Positions 18,503-27,297 of a DNA stretch of 64,000 nucleotides are shown here, in pieces. Where the stretch lies: positions 23,427 to 87,426 of the forward strand of contig PCXK01000007.1 in NCBI GenBank assembly GCA_002787635.1, in the 5' to 3' direction. The position numbers were made by a program, and so were the translations under genes. This DNA comes from Alphaproteobacteria bacterium CG11_big_fil_rev_8_21_14_0_20_39_49 (GTDB taxonomy: Bacteria; Pseudomonadota; Alphaproteobacteria; Rickettsiales; UBA6187). Every line of letters starts with the position of its first letter. Position 1 is the first letter of the stretch. Under the pieces are notes generated by a model. The model saw only the letters and a program-made list of their open reading frames with translations, made no database searches and was not told the DNA's origin.

Positions 18503-19660
18503 CTATTTGCCCAATCCCTTACTTTTGTCACCACCTTTGAATTGTTCGGCCGATTCATCGAACTGCTTATAAAGTCCGCTTAATTCTCTGGTAGTAAGAA
18601 GCCTGTTAAGTTCCTCTTCCTGTCGTCCTTTTGACGCTTTCATCAAATTAACCGGTTTTTTCAGGCTATCAAAATCTTCGCCGATATTTTTTTCTACAAA
18701 ATCATCAATTTTTTTAACAGCACCTGCCATTTCAAACGCCTGTTTAGCCATTTTAGAACCCCAGTTTTGAACGGCTATATCTGCAAGAGTCGAATCACGA
18801 TCCTTTACTGCCTCCTCGCCCTTTGTACCTTCAAAAATCTTACCGATTTTCGTATCAAAGTCGGCACCGGATTCGATAAGGTTAGAAATCCTCTGCTTTC
18901 CTTTTTCTGAAATTTTATCACCCGACTGATAAACGAAATTTAACATCTGCTCGGTAGGGCTTGAAAAGCTTGCATATTTTTGAGGCCCTGAAAATACATA
19001 CCCTTTATCATCGGCATAAAACATTCCCATCTGCTCGGACTTATAGCGTTCTATGTCGCCCTTAAGCTCCAATCTGTAATCCCGTCCTTTATCATCTCCT
19101 CCGCTTTTCTCTATAATTGCCGTAGGTGTCTCTCCGGCACTATTTGGCTCGGATAGATTTCCGCCACTTGTTGCATACTCTCTCATTGCGGAAAACAGAT
19201 GCATGATACGGCTTTCAAGCCCTTCTTTATTATTTAGTTCGTTAGCAAGAATGTGAGCCATATTATTACCGCTACTTACTACCTTGCCGTTTTTATCCTT
19301 TATATCGAATTTAAGGTCAGGATTAGCACCGCCTTTCTTATAAGCGTTATTTACTCCCTCAAAATCCCCTTCATTGACCATACTCTGCAATTGCTTTGCT
19401 GAAAATTTTTCTTTATTCGAAATAAGAGTTTTAGGATCAAACTTAAAAAACTTACTGATATCGAATGGTTTTTTATCATTATCACCGAAATCGGAATTGC
19501 CCATACCGACTTGATATTGCAACCCGCCAACCCTGCCGGCAAAGCTTGGCGGCTTATCAGGGGCGAATCTTGGAGTATTTGCGATGCCTCCTGAATTTAG
19601 TCCTTCCCTATTTTGTCCCATTAACGTTCCTATAAAAGCGGCTGTGATGGCAGGTTTCAT
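18503..19660 (-). CDS. Secreted ankyrin-like repeat protein
   Basis: A 385-residue protein starting at the Met of MKPAITAAFIG, which is preceded by AGGATA at a suitable distance; a 22-residue upstream extension in frame is hydrophobic but lacks a site. The N-terminus is a short signal-like segment. Residues about 100-200 form degenerate ankyrin units, with KKGGANPDLKFD and SGNNMAHILANEL. The motif NPD...GNxxAH is shared with the genes at 19802 and 27294, which suggests one paralogous family of exported proteins. Function unknown; host or prey interaction would fit. Confidence 0.75.
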   Translation of the reverse strand: MKPAITAAFIGTLMGQNREGLNSGGIANTPRFAPDKPPSFAGRVGGLQYQVGMGNSDFGDNDKKPFDISKFFKFDPKTLISNKEKFSAKQLQSMVNEGDFEGVNNAYKKGGANPDLKFDIKDKNGKVVSSGNNMAHILANELNNKEGLESRIMHLFSAMREYATSGGNLSEPNSAGETPTAIIEKSGGDDKGRDYRLELKGDIERYKSEQMGMFYADDKGYVFSGPQKYASFSSPTEQMLNFVYQSGDKISEKGKQRISNLIESGADFDTKIGKIFEGTKGEEAVKDRDSTLADIAVQNWGSKMAKQAFEMAGAVKKIDDFVEKNIGEDFDSLKKPVNLMKASKGRQEEELNRLLTTRELSGLYKQFDESAEQFKGGDKSKGLGK

Positions 19661-19801
19661 GATTTCATATCCTAATATAAAAACTATATTCATAAAAATT
19701 ACAACTACTAAAAGTAGAAAATTCACTTTTTAATTATACTTCTAAATGCTTTGATATTTAAACAATAGCAATGAATTGAAAAAATAAGTAATATTAGGAT
19801 T

Positions 19802-20806
19802 TTAAACTATCCTGCGTCCTCTCTTTTCTGAAGGTTCTTCCTGTCTTGGTTTTTCAAGTGCTACAAATTCATTAACGGCGTTGTTCCATTCCTTATTCAT
19901 TTCATCAAACTTATTGTTATCATCAATATGCATCTGCTTTAACAAATTATGGTCAAAAGATATTTTTGCGTTTTTCTCTGCAATATTTTGTAGCTTATTA
20001 AACGCATTCACGGACTCTTTATCCCAATTTTTATACACCTCGTCCATTATAGTTGTTTTTTTGAACCGGAAGTCCGATATAGAATCGTCATCTTGTCTAT
20101 TGCCGCCTTTATCCTGCAATCGTATATTCTTGTAAGGCGTTCCCTCATCAACATTTGCTCCCGCCTTTAAATAATTTGCAGCCATTGTTCTTGCTATTTT
20201 TGTAGGGTTTTCTTGCAATGCTATAGTATAGAGCCTCCTGTTCACCTCTTTTATTTCCGGTGGAATTTTCATTTGCTGATCGGATAGCTTCTTTATTTTT
20301 AAAGCCAGTTCATTATTACCGGTATTTTCCGCTACCTGCTTTGCCGTGCATCCGTTAGGGTCTTTAATACTAAAATCATAACCGCTTTCACTTAAACGTG
20401 TCAAAGTGTCTACGGAGTTATTATAAGCAGAGGTCAGCAACGAGCCTAAAGGCAAACCCGACACAAGGTGTGCAAGTGTATTACCGTTTTTCAATACCAT
20501 ATCCGGATTAGCCCCGTCCTGATAATTTTGCTTTAAAGCCCCCCAGTTCCTTCTTAAAAAATTATTATACAAAATCGCAGGAGGATATTTTTCTTTGGGT
20601 CTAAAATCGTTATCATTTACAGAATTTAAATCATCATTATTGCCGTCATTGCTATAAAATAATTTTTTTGCAGGCTTTGTATTTTGAGATACTCTATCAA
20701 CAAATCCATGTTTTTTAATACCGAAAGAACTTCTTGAAGGCTGAGTATTGTGGGTTACAAAAGACGCTAATGCCAGAGGTGTAAACACTAATGCGGAAAG
20801 TTTCAT
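19802..20806 (-). CDS. Secreted ankyrin-like repeat protein
   Basis: 334 residues beginning MKLSALVFTPLALASFVTHN, a signal-peptide-like start very similar to MKTSALILPALLVGSKAFLD of the gene at 27294. Ankyrin-like units include DGANPDMVLKNGNTLAHLVS and GYDFSIKDPNGCTAKQVAEN. A Glu/Lys/Arg-rich helical C-terminus follows. AGGATAAAAAT precedes the ATG, the same arrangement as for the gene just downstream (18503). The two adjacent genes are on one strand with a 140-bp spacer and could be independently transcribed. Confidence 0.8.
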   Translation of the reverse strand: MKLSALVFTPLALASFVTHNTQPSRSSFGIKKHGFVDRVSQNTKPAKKLFYSNDGNNDDLNSVNDNDFRPKEKYPPAILYNNFLRRNWGALKQNYQDGANPDMVLKNGNTLAHLVSGLPLGSLLTSAYNNSVDTLTRLSESGYDFSIKDPNGCTAKQVAENTGNNELALKIKKLSDQQMKIPPEIKEVNRRLYTIALQENPTKIARTMAANYLKAGANVDEGTPYKNIRLQDKGGNRQDDDSISDFRFKKTTIMDEVYKNWDKESVNAFNKLQNIAEKNAKISFDHNLLKQMHIDDNNKFDEMNKEWNNAVNEFVALEKPRQEEPSEKRGRRIV

Positions 20807-21037
20807 ATTTTTATCCTAATGATGTCAAATACATAAAAAAACAATATAATACGAGTATTTAGTATCATAACAAAAATGCTAGGTAAACATCTAAAAACTA
20901 ATAGTTTACTTGTATAAAATATCAGATGAAATATCCGCCTATAAAAAATCAGTTAAATTATCACTGGATTTTATGAAACAAATTATATATATAGGCTATA
21001 AATTTTAGTTTAGGACTATTAAATTTAAGGAAAGATT

Positions 21038-21565
21038 ATGACTGATAATGCTAAAAATGACAGTCAAACAAGGCGTGATTTCATAGTGTTAACTGCCAGT
21101 GCCATGGCAGGAGTAGGTGCTTTATCCTTTGCATGGCCGCTAGTGGATTCCCTTAATCCATCTGCTGACGTTTTAGCTCTTGCGTCCACAGAAGTAGATC
21201 TGTCCTCTATAAAAGAAGGTCAGTCAATAAGGGTTATGTGGCGTGGAAAACCTGTTTTTATCCGCCGCAGAACGCCTGATGAGATTCAAAAAGCACGTGT
21301 TGAAGAGGTAAGTACGCTGCCTGATCCCGAATCTGACAAAGACAGGGTAAAAGAGGGTAAAGACGAGTGGTTGGTGGTAGTTGGAGTTTGTACGCATCTT
21401 GGGTGTGTGCCTCTGGGATATCAGGGTGAATATAACGGCTGGTTCTGTCCTTGCCATGGTTCTCACTACGATACTTCGGGTCGTATCAGGAAAGGACCCG
21501 CACCTACAAACCTTCTCGTACCTCCATACGAATTTTTAAATGATAATTTAATAAAAATCGGTTAG
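21038..21565 (+). CDS. petA: Ubiquinol-cytochrome c reductase Rieske iron-sulfur subunit
   Basis: 175-residue Rieske protein of the cytochrome bc1 complex, which passes electrons from ubiquinol to cytochrome c1. An N-terminal twin-arginine motif TRRDFI (11-16) and one membrane helix anchor it. The [2Fe-2S] ligands are in CTHLGC (118-123) and CPCHGSHYD (137-145). It opens a petA-petB-petC operon; petB starts 4 bp after its stop. AAGGAAAG precedes the ATG. Confidence 0.97.
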   Translation: MTDNAKNDSQTRRDFIVLTASAMAGVGALSFAWPLVDSLNPSADVLALASTEVDLSSIKEGQSIRVMWRGKPVFIRRRTPDEIQKARVEEVSTLPDPESDKDRVKEGKDEWLVVVGVCTHLGCVPLGYQGEYNGWFCPCHGSHYDTSGRIRKGPAPTNLLVPPYEFLNDNLIKIG

Positions 21566-21569
21566 TAAA

Positions 21570-22784
21570 ATGAGCCAAGAAAAATATACAGGTGTAAAAG
21601 GCTGGATAGAAGAGCGTTTACCTATATTTAGTTTTTTAAAGCATTCGGCTGAGTATAGAGCTCCTAAAAATTTAAGCTATGCGTGGAATTTAGGTTCTAT
21701 ATTAGGAATAGCGTTAATAATTCAGATTGTTACGGGCATTGTGCTTGCGATGCATTACACTCCTAATTCCGAACTGGCATTCGGTAGCGTAGAGAATATT
21801 ATGCGTAACGTTAATTACGGCTGGTTAATAAGATATACGCACGCTGTCGGTGCATCAATGTTCTTTATGGCTGTGTATCTACATATATTACGTGGTCTTT
21901 ATTACGGTTCATATAAAGCTCCCAGAGAAATATTATGGTGGTTCGGTATAATAATTTTCATAGTTATGATGGCTACTGCATTTATGGGCTATGTGCTTCC
22001 TTGGGGACAAATGAGCTTTTGGGGTGCTACGGTAATCACAAACTTGTTTTCAGCCATTCCTGTAGTCGGTGAAAGCATCGTACAATGGCTTTGGGGCGGT
22101 TTCTCGGTAGACAACCCGACTCTTAACCGCTTCTTTGCACTTCACTATTTATTACCTTTCATATTACTTGGTCTGGTTGTATTGCACGTAGTAGCACTTC
22201 ACGTGAACGGCTCTAACAACCCTACCGGTGTTGAGCCTAAAACGGAGAAAGATACTATTCCGTTCCACCCATACTACACAGTAAAAGACTTCTTTGGTTT
22301 CGGCATATTCTTTTTAGTATTTGCCTACTTCCTTTTCTTCGCTCCTAACTATTTAGGTCACCCCGATAACTATATTCCGGCTGATCCTATGGTTACACCT
22401 GCACATATCGTACCTGAGTGGTATTTCCTGCCTTTCTATGCGATATTACGTGCCATACCGGATAAACTAGGCGGCGTATTATTTATGTTCGGCTCTTTGC
22501 TTATACTTTTTGTATTACCTTGGCTGGATACATCGAAAGTAAAGAGCGGTAGTTTCAGACCTGTTTTCAAGATTTTCTTTTGGTTGTTTACCTTTAACTT
22601 CGTTTTCTTAGGGTACTTAGGCGGAAAGCCTGCCGAGGGTATGTATGTAATATTGTCACGTTTATCGACTTTTTACTATTTTGCATATTTTCTGCTTATC
22701 CTTCCGATACTGGGAAAAATAGAAAAACCAAAAGCAATACCAGAATCGATTGATGCCGCATATAAAAAATGCAAAAATAAATAA
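21570..22784 (+). CDS. petB: Ubiquinol-cytochrome c reductase cytochrome b
   Basis: 404-residue membrane core of the bc1 complex with eight predicted helices. Heme-ligand histidines lie in the [20 protein letters not shown] and [24 protein letters not shown] helices; the Qo-site motif PEWY is present ([16 protein letters not shown]). Length and motifs match the alphaproteobacterial and mitochondrial type. It is followed 13 bp later by the cytochrome c1 gene. Confidence 0.97.
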   Translation: MSQEKYTGVKGWIEERLPIFSFLKHSAEYRAPKNLSYAWNLGSILGIALIIQIVTGIVLAMHYTPNSELAFGSVENIMRNVNYGWLIRYTHAVGASMFFMAVYLHILRGLYYGSYKAPREILWWFGIIIFIVMMATAFMGYVLPWGQMSFWGATVITNLFSAIPVVGESIVQWLWGGFSVDNPTLNRFFALHYLLPFILLGLVVLHVVALHVNGSNNPTGVEPKTEKDTIPFHPYYTVKDFFGFGIFFLVFAYFLFFAPNYLGHPDNYIPADPMVTPAHIVPEWYFLPFYAILRAIPDKLGGVLFMFGSLLILFVLPWLDTSKVKSGSFRPVFKIFFWLFTFNFVFLGYLGGKPAEGMYVILSRLSTFYYFAYFLLILPILGKIEKPKAIPESIDAAYKKCKNK

Positions 22785-22797
22785 TTTGGATTTAAAA

Positions 22798-23547
22798 ATG
22801 AAAAAATTATTTCTTACTTTAATTTTATTATCAACAAATGCCTTTGCAGCAGGCGGTGGGGATATAAAACTCAAAGAAATCAAATGGCCGTTTGACGGTG
22901 CTTTCGGTACTGTTGACAGGCAAGCTGCCCAACGTGGCTTTCAGGTTTATAAAGAGGTATGTGCAAGCTGCCATGCTTTAGAATATGTTTCATACCGCAA
23001 TCTGGAGGAGATAGGCTTTTCCGAGGACGAGGTTAAAGCCATTGCGGCAGAGGCAACTATAATTGACGGTCCTAATGATGACGGAGAGATGTTTGAGCGT
23101 GAAGGTCGTCCGTCCGACAGGTTTAAAAGGCCTTTTGCCAATGAAAAGGCTGCTCGTGCCGCAAACGGTGGGGCTTATCCGCCTAACCTTTCATTGATAG
23201 TAAAATCACGCCCTAACGGTGCTAACTATCTTTATTCATTACTTACAGGTTATGAAGATGCACCGAGCGACATGCAAATGAGCGAAGGCATGAGTTATAA
23301 TAAATATTTTCCGGGTAATCAGATAGCTATGGCTCCGCCATTAATAGAAGGATTAGTTGAGCACACGGACGGCACTAATGCGACTGCCGAACAAATGGCA
23401 AGAGATGTTACTGTGTTTTTACAGTGGGCAGCAGAGCCTGAGATGGAGCAGCGTAAGCGTATGGGAATTAAGGTATTTGCCTATTTGATTATATTTACCG
23501 TTTTATTCTACATGGCTAAAAAAATAATCTGGCGTGATGTAAAGTAA
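22798..23547 (+). CDS. petC: Ubiquinol-cytochrome c reductase cytochrome c1
   Basis: 249-residue c-type cytochrome. A cleaved signal peptide (MKKLFLTLILLSTNAFA) is followed by the heme-binding CASCH (55-59), the axial-Met segment MAPPLI and a C-terminal membrane anchor (VFAYLIIFTVLFYMAKKIIW). ATG 22798 gives the proper signal peptide; an upstream in-frame ATG at 22750 overlaps petB and is not likely. Last gene of the bc1 operon. Confidence 0.96.
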   Translation: MKKLFLTLILLSTNAFAAGGGDIKLKEIKWPFDGAFGTVDRQAAQRGFQVYKEVCASCHALEYVSYRNLEEIGFSEDEVKAIAAEATIIDGPNDDGEMFEREGRPSDRFKRPFANEKAARAANGGAYPPNLSLIVKSRPNGANYLYSLLTGYEDAPSDMQMSEGMSYNKYFPGNQIAMAPPLIEGLVEHTDGTNATAEQMARDVTVFLQWAAEPEMEQRKRMGIKVFAYLIIFTVLFYMAKKIIWRDVK

Positions 23548-23652
23548 AAAAACATAAAAAACGTTATAGTGCGGGCATAACGGAGGCAATATTTTTGTGT
23601 TTACGCTTGCCGGAGTCTTTTTTGCTTGATTAGAGTGATTTTATAATTTCAA

Positions 23653-24048
23653 TTATCCTTGGACAGAAAACCGTTCTTTTATTTCTTTGGGTATCCTGAC
23701 AGGTGTTATATCGCCGTTCACACATGCCACCTTAACAGTTATTTTGCAAAGAAGGTTTTCGCGGGTTGATATTGTCTGACTCATTACCATGCTTGCACCG
23801 GACATTTTATCAATATTAGTTTTGATATTAAGCATGTCGTCCAGTTTAGCGCCCTTTAACAAATCCATTTCAATGTATCTGACCACAAATAATATACCTT
23901 GTTCTTTTGCTAGTGTTGACTGGGTAATACCTACGGAACGCAAAAAATCAGTACGCGCCCGTTCTGCAAATTTCAGATAGTTAGCATGATAGACAACACC
24001 ACCGCTATCTGTGTCTTCATAATAGATTCTATAAGATATCTCATGCAT
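23653..24048 (-). CDS. ybgC: YbgC-family acyl-CoA thioesterase
   Basis: 131-residue hotdog-fold thioesterase. The active-site segment YYEDTDSGGVVYHANYLKF near the N-terminus includes the catalytic Asp and the HANYL motif. YbgC genes are often the first gene of the tol-pal cluster, but here it stands alone, convergent with petC. It hydrolyses acyl-CoA or acyl-ACP and is linked to phospholipid metabolism at the envelope. Confidence 0.93.
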   Translation of the reverse strand: MHEISYRIYYEDTDSGGVVYHANYLKFAERARTDFLRSVGITQSTLAKEQGILFVVRYIEMDLLKGAKLDDMLNIKTNIDKMSGASMVMSQTISTRENLLCKITVKVACVNGDITPVRIPKEIKERFSVQG

Positions 24049-24200
24049 ATTTTTTATATGTATTTAATTTTAAATCGGTTAAAAAACATAAATAACGAAA
24101 TAATCACTCGGTTGCTATAAAAAATAATAATTATATCTAATTTTATGTTGATTGTTGTAAAAATGAGTTGTATAAGCTTCCTCCTCACTTCTTTTTAAGT

Positions 24201-24276
24201 GGGCGTTTAGCTCAGCTGGTAGAGCGCCACGTTTACACCGTGGATGTCGGGAGTTCGAATCTCTCAACGCCCACCA
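24201..24276 (+). tRNA. tRNA-Val (anticodon TAC)
   Basis: 76-nt tRNA: acceptor GGGCGTT with AACGCCC, D arm GCTCAGCTGGTAGAGC, anticodon arm CCACG-TTTACAC-CGTGG (anticodon TAC), T arm with GTTCGAATC, and encoded CCA. A decayed integrase follows at 24442 in the same orientation, marking an island insertion. Confidence 0.97.
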
Positions 24277-24388
24277 TTTTACAATCCCACACAATCCGAG
24301 AAAGTCCAAAAACACTAGGCAAATCAAGCTTTTTAAGTTAACAGTTGTCTAATGCTGTCCTCGCTAGTCCCTGCAAATCTAAGAATTT

Positions 24389-24440
24389 AGGGGGCATGGT
24401 TGGGGGCATTATTGTTTAACTTGATTTATCATGCCCCCAA
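24389..24440. repeat. GGGGGCAT repeats upstream of the second integrase
   Basis: Two direct copies (AGGGGGCATGG and TGGGGGCATT) and one inverted copy (CATGCCCCC) within 52 bp, immediately before the integrase ATG at 24442. Analogous to the GGGGGTAT set at 17209-17262. Confidence 0.65.
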
Positions 24441-24441
24441 A

Positions 24442-25560
24442 ATGAAATTAAATGACCAGAAGTGTAAGAATGCCAAGCCTAAAGACAAATCATATAAGTT
24501 ATTTGATGGCGGTGGTTTATACCTTGAAATAATGCCGTCAGGGGGCAAGTTATGGAGATTGAAGTATAGATATGCCGGTAAAGAAAAGCGTCTAAGTTTT
24601 GGAAGCTATTCCCATAATATCACTCAAAGACGCAAGAATAAAAAGAGATGATGCTAAGGTTATAATTGAAATTGGCAATGACCCATCCGTTATAAAGCGT
24701 GAAGAAAAAATATTAAAACAGGTTAGCACTGAAAATACTTTTGAAGCTATTGCCTATAAATGGATTGAAAAGCGTAAAGGTGAAATTGAAGGTAAAACCT
24801 TAATGAACATTCAAAAGAGGTTAGAAAGAAACTTATTTCCTAAGATTGGCAAATTGCCCATAAAGTCAGTTACTCCCCCTGTTCTATTAAATGCACTAAG
24901 GGAAGTTGAGGCAAGGGGCGTTTTAGACACGGTAAAGCGGTTAAGGCAAGCAACAGGACAAATATTTAGATTTGCTATTGCCGGAGGGCATGGCAGATTA
25001 TAACCCGGCTCAAGATTTGTCTGATGCACTAAAGACTTATAAAGTTGAAAGTTTTAAAGCCATGCCTATTGAAGAGCTTCCAAGTTTTCTAAGGAAGGTA
25101 AATACCAATGATGCAAGGTTATTTAAACAAACATGCCTTGCATTAAGGTTAATGGTTATTACTTTCCTTCGCAAAAAAGAATTAAGTCATGCCAGATGGG
25201 ACGAGTTCGACTTAAAAAATAAAATATGGGTAGTTCCGGCTACTAGAATGAAGATGAAGAAAGAACATATTGTTCCTTTATCAAGTCAATCAATAGAAAT
25301 CCTTGAAGAGCTAAAAGAAATGAATGGAAGCTGGGAACATGTTTTTCCAAGCCTACATAAGCCAAGCAAGCCTATGCACGAGGATACTATACTAAGAGCA
25401 TTATATAAGCTTGGATACAAAGGTACTGCAACAATTCACGGTTTTAGAGCTTGGGCAATGACAACCATATGGGGCAAAAAAACGGCTATTCAACGCTTGT
25501 TACAAGCTATGCCGGTGACCCATTGGAAAATAGAGCAAAATTAATGAAAGCGATAGTTTT
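24442..25560 (+). pseudogene. P4-type tyrosine recombinase (integrase), frameshifted
   Basis: Begins normally (MKLNDQKCKNAKPKDKSYKL, then FDGGGLYLEIMPSGGKLWRL) but shifts frame near 24610, where the expected FGSYPIISLKDAR is split. It shifts again near 24990 between QIFRFAIA and NPAQDLSDAL. The core domain is otherwise recognisable to TIHGFRAW, the HxxR box. Beyond this the tail is scrambled and the Tyr box is missing. At least three lesions make it inactive. It lies 165 bp downstream of tRNA-Val, in the same orientation, as a fossil of an island that likely brought in vsr and the methyltransferase. Confidence 0.92.
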
Positions 25561-25615
25561 GGAATAAAATTTATGAATGGTTTTATTTTGTTTTTCATTT
25601 TTATATGATAATTAT

Positions 25616-26074
25616 ATGGATATATTTACAAAAGAAAAACGTAGTAAGGTAATGTCTGCCGTTAAGGGCAAGGATACAAAACCAGAAGTTATGTTAAGGA
25701 AGGCTATATTTAAAAAAGGTTTTAGGTATAGCCTTCACACTAGTTTTATAGAAGGGAAGCCTGATATATATCTAAAAAAGTATAATGCAGTTATTTTCTT
25801 TCATGGCTGTTTTTGGCATGGACATAACTGCAAAGCTGGAGCGTTACCGAAAACTAGAACTGAATTTTGGAAAAAGAAAATAGAATCAAATAAATGTCGT
25901 GACTTAAAGGTTATAAATGTCCTGAAAGAAAAGGGATATAGGGTTTTGATAATTTGGGGTTGTTCATTAAAAGGTAAGGGAAAAAAGCGTTTTGATACAG
26001 TGGTAGATAAAACAATATGCTGGATAAATTCTAATAAAAACATAGGTGAAATAACAAATAAATGTTTTAAGTAA
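25616..26074 (+). CDS. vsr: Very short patch repair endonuclease Vsr
   Basis: 152-residue nuclease that nicks beside T:G mismatches left by deamination of 5-methylcytosine. It has the standard N-terminus (MDIFTKEKRSKVMSAVKGKD), EGKPDIYL with the catalytic Asp, and FFHGCFWHGHNC with the metal-binding and catalytic His residues. ATG 25616 is chosen because the family starts at MDxxT; a 13-residue upstream extension in frame is not conserved. The gene is 43 bp before a C5 methyltransferase, the usual pairing, so its target is most likely that enzyme's site. Confidence 0.95.
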   Translation: MDIFTKEKRSKVMSAVKGKDTKPEVMLRKAIFKKGFRYSLHTSFIEGKPDIYLKKYNAVIFFHGCFWHGHNCKAGALPKTRTEFWKKKIESNKCRDLKVINVLKEKGYRVLIIWGCSLKGKGKKRFDTVVDKTICWINSNKNIGEITNKCFK

Positions 26075-26117
26075 TTGAAATATTATACTTTTGATGTAAA
26101 GCCCCGTAGAGGTTGAA

Positions 26118-27074
26118 ATGAAAAAACAATATAAGTTTATCGATTTGTTTGCAGGTATAGGAGGCTTCCACTTCGCATTTCATGAGCTTGGTGCGGAATG
26201 TGTTTTTGCGTCTGAAATTGACCCTCATGCCCGTAAAACTTATGAGCATAATTTAAAAACAATATCACCTAAGCTATTTAGGTCTAATAAATTTAATGAT
26301 GATATTTTAAAAATTGCTTATAATGATATAGACCAAGAAATACCTGATTTTGATATTTTATGTGCAGGGTTTCCCTGCCAGCCGTTTAGTCAGGCAGGTT
26401 TTAAGCGTGGTTTTAAAGAGGAAAAAGATTCTCGTGGAAATATGTTTTTCAGAATAAGAGATATAATTAAGGTAAAAAAACCGAAAGCTATATTTCTTGA
26501 AAATGTAAGACACCTTTTAAAGCATGATGACGGGCAAACGTTTTCTATTATAAGGGATATTATTGATAGAGAATTGAAGTACGATTTTCACTACGGAATA
26601 GTTAAGGCTTCAGATTTCGGGCTTCCTCAACATAGACCTAGATTGTTTATGGTTGGGTTTAGGAAAGAAGACAAATACGAAACGCCTTTTGAACATCCTA
26701 AAAAACTCCCTCTAAAAATGACTATGTCGGATATATTCGGTGGTGAGTGTAATAAAAAAATCGGTTATACTTTAAGGGTTGGAGGTAGAGGCTCCGGGCT
26801 GTCAGATAGAAGAAATTGGGATTCTTATCTTGTTAATAATGAACATTTAAGAATAACATCAAAAGAAGGGCTTGTAATGCAGGGTTTTCCGGCAAATTTT
26901 CAATTCCCTGTTTCTGAAACACAGGCTATGAAACAACTTGGTAACAGTGTTGCAGTTAATGCCATACGTGCTTATGGAAGCCAAATAATAAATAGGCTTA
27001 ATACAGAGATTAAAGGTGATGTTAAATCGGATTGTTATATTGCAAAGAAAAATAAATTACAGGCGGTAGTTTAG
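26118..27074 (+). CDS. DNA cytosine-5 methyltransferase, HpaII-like
   Basis: 318-residue C5 methyltransferase. Motif I is FIDLFAGIGGF, motif IV GFPCQPFS with catalytic Cys87, motif VI LENVRHL, motif VIII QHRPRLF, and motif X QLGNSVAVNA. The target-recognition region has YTLRVGGRGSGLSDRRNWDS, a stretch I associate with HpaII-type enzymes (CCGG), in agreement with the remnant that follows. AGAGG precedes the ATG. It is intact, while the partner endonuclease is truncated, so the DNA is probably still methylated. Specificity is an inference. Confidence 0.93.
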   Translation: MKKQYKFIDLFAGIGGFHFAFHELGAECVFASEIDPHARKTYEHNLKTISPKLFRSNKFNDDILKIAYNDIDQEIPDFDILCAGFPCQPFSQAGFKRGFKEEKDSRGNMFFRIRDIIKVKKPKAIFLENVRHLLKHDDGQTFSIIRDIIDRELKYDFHYGIVKASDFGLPQHRPRLFMVGFRKEDKYETPFEHPKKLPLKMTMSDIFGGECNKKIGYTLRVGGRGSGLSDRRNWDSYLVNNEHLRITSKEGLVMQGFPANFQFPVSETQAMKQLGNSVAVNAIRAYGSQIINRLNTEIKGDVKSDCYIAKKNKLQAVV

Positions 27075-27078
27075 CATT

Positions 27079-27297
27079 ATGAATAAAGGTGAGTGGAGCG
27101 AATTTTATACTTTTTTAAGATTGCCGGCAGACGGAAAATTGTACTCAGCAGACTCAAATTTAAATAAAATCGAGAATTTATATTATCCGATAATAAAAGT
27201 TACTCGACAAAGCAAGGGGCATAAAGAGCCTTTGTTTTATAAGTTAGAAGATAAAATTTACAAATTCTTTTATTTTACGGATGAAAGTTCATTATGA
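27079..27297 (+). pseudogene. Truncated type II restriction endonuclease, HpaII-like N-terminus
   Basis: 72 residues (MNKGEWSEFYTFLRLPADGK, then LYSADSNLNKIENLYYPIIK) that look like the start of an HpaII-family restriction endonuclease, which normally is over 300 residues. The frame stops in TTATGA, overlapping the start of the ankyrin-like gene at 27294, so the rest has been replaced or deleted. It starts 4 bp after the methyltransferase stop codon. No catalytic region remains. Confidence 0.65.
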
